Assembly: GCA_958426775.1 (NCBI GenBank)
Contig: CATZZP010000031.1
Coordinates: 1 to 7,892 of the forward strand
Source of the DNA: an uncultured Bacillota bacterium
GTDB lineage: Bacteria; Bacillota; Clostridia; Lachnospirales; CAG-274
DNA: 7,892 bases
Reading direction: 5' to 3'
Shown piece after piece: positions 5,616-7,892 of this stretch. The position numbers were made by a program, and so were the translations under genes. Position 1 is the first letter of the stretch, and each line of letters starts with the position of its first letter. The notes under the pieces were generated by a model that ran no database searches, was not told where the DNA came from, and saw only the letters and a program-made list of their open reading frames with translations.

Positions 5616-7841
5616 ATGGCTGCTAACTTTACAAAAAAAGCCTATGAGGTTTTGCAAAATGCTATAATGAGTGCAAGCAAGCTGGGTCATAACTATGTAG
5701 GTACAGAACATATATTGTTAGGGCTTACCCACGTAAATGACTCTGTTGCGGGAAAAGCACTTGAAATGCAGGGTGTAACAGAGGATTTGGTAAAAAATAA
5801 AATTATTGAAATGGTAGGGGAGGGTGTATCAGCTACTAAATTAACTGAAAATGACCTTACCCCAAGAACAAAAAAGACTATACAAAAGTGTTATGACGTA
5901 GCTCACTCAATGGGAACAAACTATATCGGTACAGAGCATATATTAATTGCTCTTATCTCTGAAAATGATGTGTTAAGCGGACAAAGCTACGCAGTAAGGA
6001 TACTTTCAGATTTAGGAGTAAATCCTCAGAAGCTTATAGACGATATTATGGAAATGCTTGGTGAGGGTAGTGATGAGGCAACGGGTGCTATGCCTATAGG
6101 CAAGGGCGGAAAGTCTGCAAGAGGCAATCAAAATACACCTACTTTAAACCAATATGGCAGAGATTTTACCGCAATGGCACAGGAGAACAAGTTTGACCCT
6201 GTTGTAGGCAGAGATAAAGAAATAGAGCGTGTTATACAGATATTAAGCAGACGTACAAAAAACAATCCTTGTCTTACAGGTGACCCGGGTGTGGGTAAAA
6301 CAGCTATTGTAGAAGGACTTGCACAAAAGATTGCCTCAGGCGATGTACCTGAAATTCTTAAAAATAAGAGGGTAGTAAGTCTTGATTTATCATCTCTTGT
6401 TGCAGGCAGTAAGTACAGGGGCGAATTTGAGGAAAGAATTAAAAAGGTACTTGATGAAGTAAGGGCTGTAGGTAATGTAATACTGTTTATTGATGAATTG
6501 CATACAATTATAGGTGCAGGCGGTTCAGAGGGTGCTATTGATGCCTCAAATATTTTAAAGCCATCTCTTGCAAGAGGTGAAATTCAGATAATAGGTGCAA
6601 CTACTCTTAATGAATATCGTAAGTACATTGAAAAGGACGGTGCGCTTGAAAGACGTTTCCAGCCTGTAAGGGTTGATGAACCAAGTGAAGAGGATGCAGT
6701 TAAAATGCTTAAATGCTTAAGAGATAAGTATGAGGCACATCACAGTGTTAAAATTACCGACTCTGCAATTACAGCTGCTGTTAAGCTTTCAGCAAGATAT
6801 ATAACCGACAGATTTTTACCCGATAAGGCAATTGATGCACTTGATGAAGCAGCATCTAAGGTAAGGCTAAGCACCTTTACAGCTCCCCCTTCAATTAAAG
6901 AGCTGGAGGATAAGCTTGCTGCACTTGAAAGCGAAAAAGAGGCGGCAATCAAGACAGAGCAGTACGAAAGAGCAGGTGAAATCAAGCGTAATCAGGATGA
7001 AATCAGAAAACAGCTTGATGAAGCTAAGCAGGAGTGGAAGAACAAAAACGCTGACAATGCTCAGGTAGTAACCGAAAATGATATTGCTGATATTATTTCA
7101 AGCTGGACAGGTGTGCCTGTAAAGAGATTGCAGGAGGAGGAAAGTGAAAGACTCAGAAATATGGAGGAAATACTCCATAAGAGAGTTATAGGTCAGGAGG
7201 AAGCAGTAAAAGCTGTTTCAAAGGCAATAAGACGAGGCAGGGTAGGTCTTAAAGACCCTAAGCGTCCGATAGGCTCATTCCTTTTCTTAGGACCTACAGG
7301 TGTAGGTAAAACAGAGCTTTCCAAGGCACTTTCAGAGGTTCTTTTCGGTGATGAGGATGCTATGATAAGGGTTGATATGAGCGAATACATGGAAAAGCAC
7401 AGCGTGTCAAAAATTATAGGCTCACCTCCGGGATATGTAGGCTATGATGAGGGTGGTCAGCTTTCTGAAAAGATAAGGAGAAAGCCATATTGCGTAGTTC
7501 TTTTTGATGAAATTGAAAAGGCTCATCCTGATGTATTCAATATTCTTTTGCAGGTTCTTGATGACGGTCATATTACCGATGCACAGGGAAGAAGGGTGGA
7601 TTTTAAGAATACGGTTATTATTATGACCTCAAATGCAGGTGCAAGAAATATTATTGACAGCTCTAAAAAGCTTGGCTTTGTAAACGATGAAGCTGATAGC
7701 GGCGAAAAAACTTATGAGGATATGAAAAAGGGTGTAATGGAGGATATTAAAAATGTATTCCGCCCTGAATTTCTTAATCGAATTGATGATATAATCGTAT
7801 TCCATAGCCTTAATAAGGATGAAATAAGAAGTATTGCTTGA
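5616..7841 (+). CDS. clpC: ClpC AAA+ unfoldase, 3' end truncated by an insertion sequence
   Basis: ClpC unfolds arginine-phosphorylated and adaptor-delivered proteins and threads them into ClpP. I start it at ATG 5616, with AAGGAGG (5601-5607) 8 nt upstream; a TTG at 5592 would overlap the mcsB stop and is unlikely. Visible parts are: two N-domain repeats with YVGTEHILLGL (27-37) and YIGTEHILIAL (103-113); D1 Walker A GDPGVGKT (222-229) and Walker B with Asp293-Glu294; the ALERRF arginine-finger region (344-348); the M-domain with a UVR-like YERAGEIK (450-457); D2 Walker A GPTGVGKT (559-566) and Walker B with Asp631-Glu632; TSNAGA (671-676); and an LGF loop (686-688) at the ClpP-contact position. 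The frame ends after DEIRSIA at 741 residues, against about 810 normally. The D2 small subdomain with the GARPLRR sensor-2 motif is missing, so hexamer assembly or D2 ATPase activity is probably lost. The stop codon lies in the IS-like sequence. Confidence 0.93.
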   Translation: MAANFTKKAYEVLQNAIMSASKLGHNYVGTEHILLGLTHVNDSVAGKALEMQGVTEDLVKNKIIEMVGEGVSATKLTENDLTPRTKKTIQKCYDVAHSMGTNYIGTEHILIALISENDVLSGQSYAVRILSDLGVNPQKLIDDIMEMLGEGSDEATGAMPIGKGGKSARGNQNTPTLNQYGRDFTAMAQENKFDPVVGRDKEIERVIQILSRRTKNNPCLTGDPGVGKTAIVEGLAQKIASGDVPEILKNKRVVSLDLSSLVAGSKYRGEFEERIKKVLDEVRAVGNVILFIDELHTIIGAGGSEGAIDASNILKPSLARGEIQIIGATTLNEYRKYIEKDGALERRFQPVRVDEPSEEDAVKMLKCLRDKYEAHHSVKITDSAITAAVKLSARYITDRFLPDKAIDALDEAASKVRLSTFTAPPSIKELEDKLAALESEKEAAIKTEQYERAGEIKRNQDEIRKQLDEAKQEWKNKNADNAQVVTENDIADIISSWTGVPVKRLQEEESERLRNMEEILHKRVIGQEEAVKAVSKAIRRGRVGLKDPKRPIGSFLFLGPTGVGKTELSKALSEVLFGDEDAMIRVDMSEYMEKHSVSKIIGSPPGYVGYDEGGQLSEKIRRKPYCVVLFDEIEKAHPDVFNILLQVLDDGHITDAQGRRVDFKNTVIIMTSNAGARNIIDSSKKLGFVNDEADSGEKTYEDMKKGVMEDIKNVFRPEFLNRIDDIIVFHSLNKDEIRSIA

Positions 7842-7892
7842 ACTATAGTCAATAAAGTAGACAATAAAAAAAGAAAAAATAACCTACCGGGG
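7839..7892. mobile_element. IS3-family-like terminal end inserted in clpC (partial, at window edge)
   Basis: ClpC homology stops abruptly at codon 741, and non-coding sequence starting TGAACTATAGTCAATAAAG, then TAGACA, takes over. This resembles an IS3-family tip: it starts with TG, shares TGAACT and a CAATA-(n)-GTxAGAC-like block with the left edge of the window, and is followed by an A-rich stretch. On the minus strand it reads CCCCGGTAGGTT followed by T-rich sequence and then the tip. That suggests the half of a terminator lying after a leftward-reading transposase, so this is probably the element's right end. The transposase and the other end lie outside the window, so a target-site duplication cannot be checked. 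The two edges share a style but are not the same sequence. Confidence 0.55.

Noticed and set aside
6740..7390. Leftward frames of 81 and 65 residues opposite clpC
   Set aside because: They are serine- and leucine-rich antisense shadows of conserved ClpC sequence, with no signals of their own.

Overview
The window is AT-rich, with strong AGGAGG-type ribosome binding sites, sigma-A promoters and an mcsA-mcsB-clpC stress cassette. This points to a low-GC Firmicute, most likely a clostridial fibre degrader of the gut or rumen type. The large secreted pectate lyase with a C-terminal dockerin fits a plant-cell-wall degrader, but genus and species cannot be read from this sequence.

Layout. Positions 1-55 form a long imperfect hairpin whose outer end looks like an IS3-family terminal repeat. 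A small leftward frame (70-279) may encode a short exported protein of unknown function. Next comes an AT-rich intergenic stretch with a perfect 13-bp inverted repeat (320-361) and an extended -10 promoter. These lead into a 1121-residue multidomain PL1-family pectate lyase (442-3807), closed by a clear intrinsic terminator (3816-3847). The second intergenic region (3848-4047) holds a 10-bp tandem repeat, a CIRCE-like HrcA operator and a sigma-A promoter whose -35 hexamer lies inside the operator. The promoter drives mcsA (4048-4566), mcsB (4571-5599) and clpC (5616-7841), which are tightly spaced and each have a good ribosome binding site.

How the genes work together. McsB is a protein arginine kinase, McsA is its zinc-binding activator, and ClpC is the AAA+ unfoldase that delivers arginine-phosphorylated proteins to ClpP. 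Two things depart from the standard cassette. There is no ctsR at the head of the operon, and the control signal is a CIRCE element instead. ClpC also lacks the end of its second ATPase domain: its reading frame stops at a TGA that is the first three bases of an apparent insertion-sequence end (7839-7892). The pectate lyase is an independent transcription unit and shows no functional tie to the stress operon.

The window appears bounded on both sides by IS-like ends of nearly equal length (55 and 54 bases), as expected for a draft contig that breaks at multicopy repeats. I found no RNA gene, CRISPR array or clearly new multigene system. The most notable items are the CIRCE control of a ctsR-less mcsAB-clpC operon and the apparent IS disruption of clpC.
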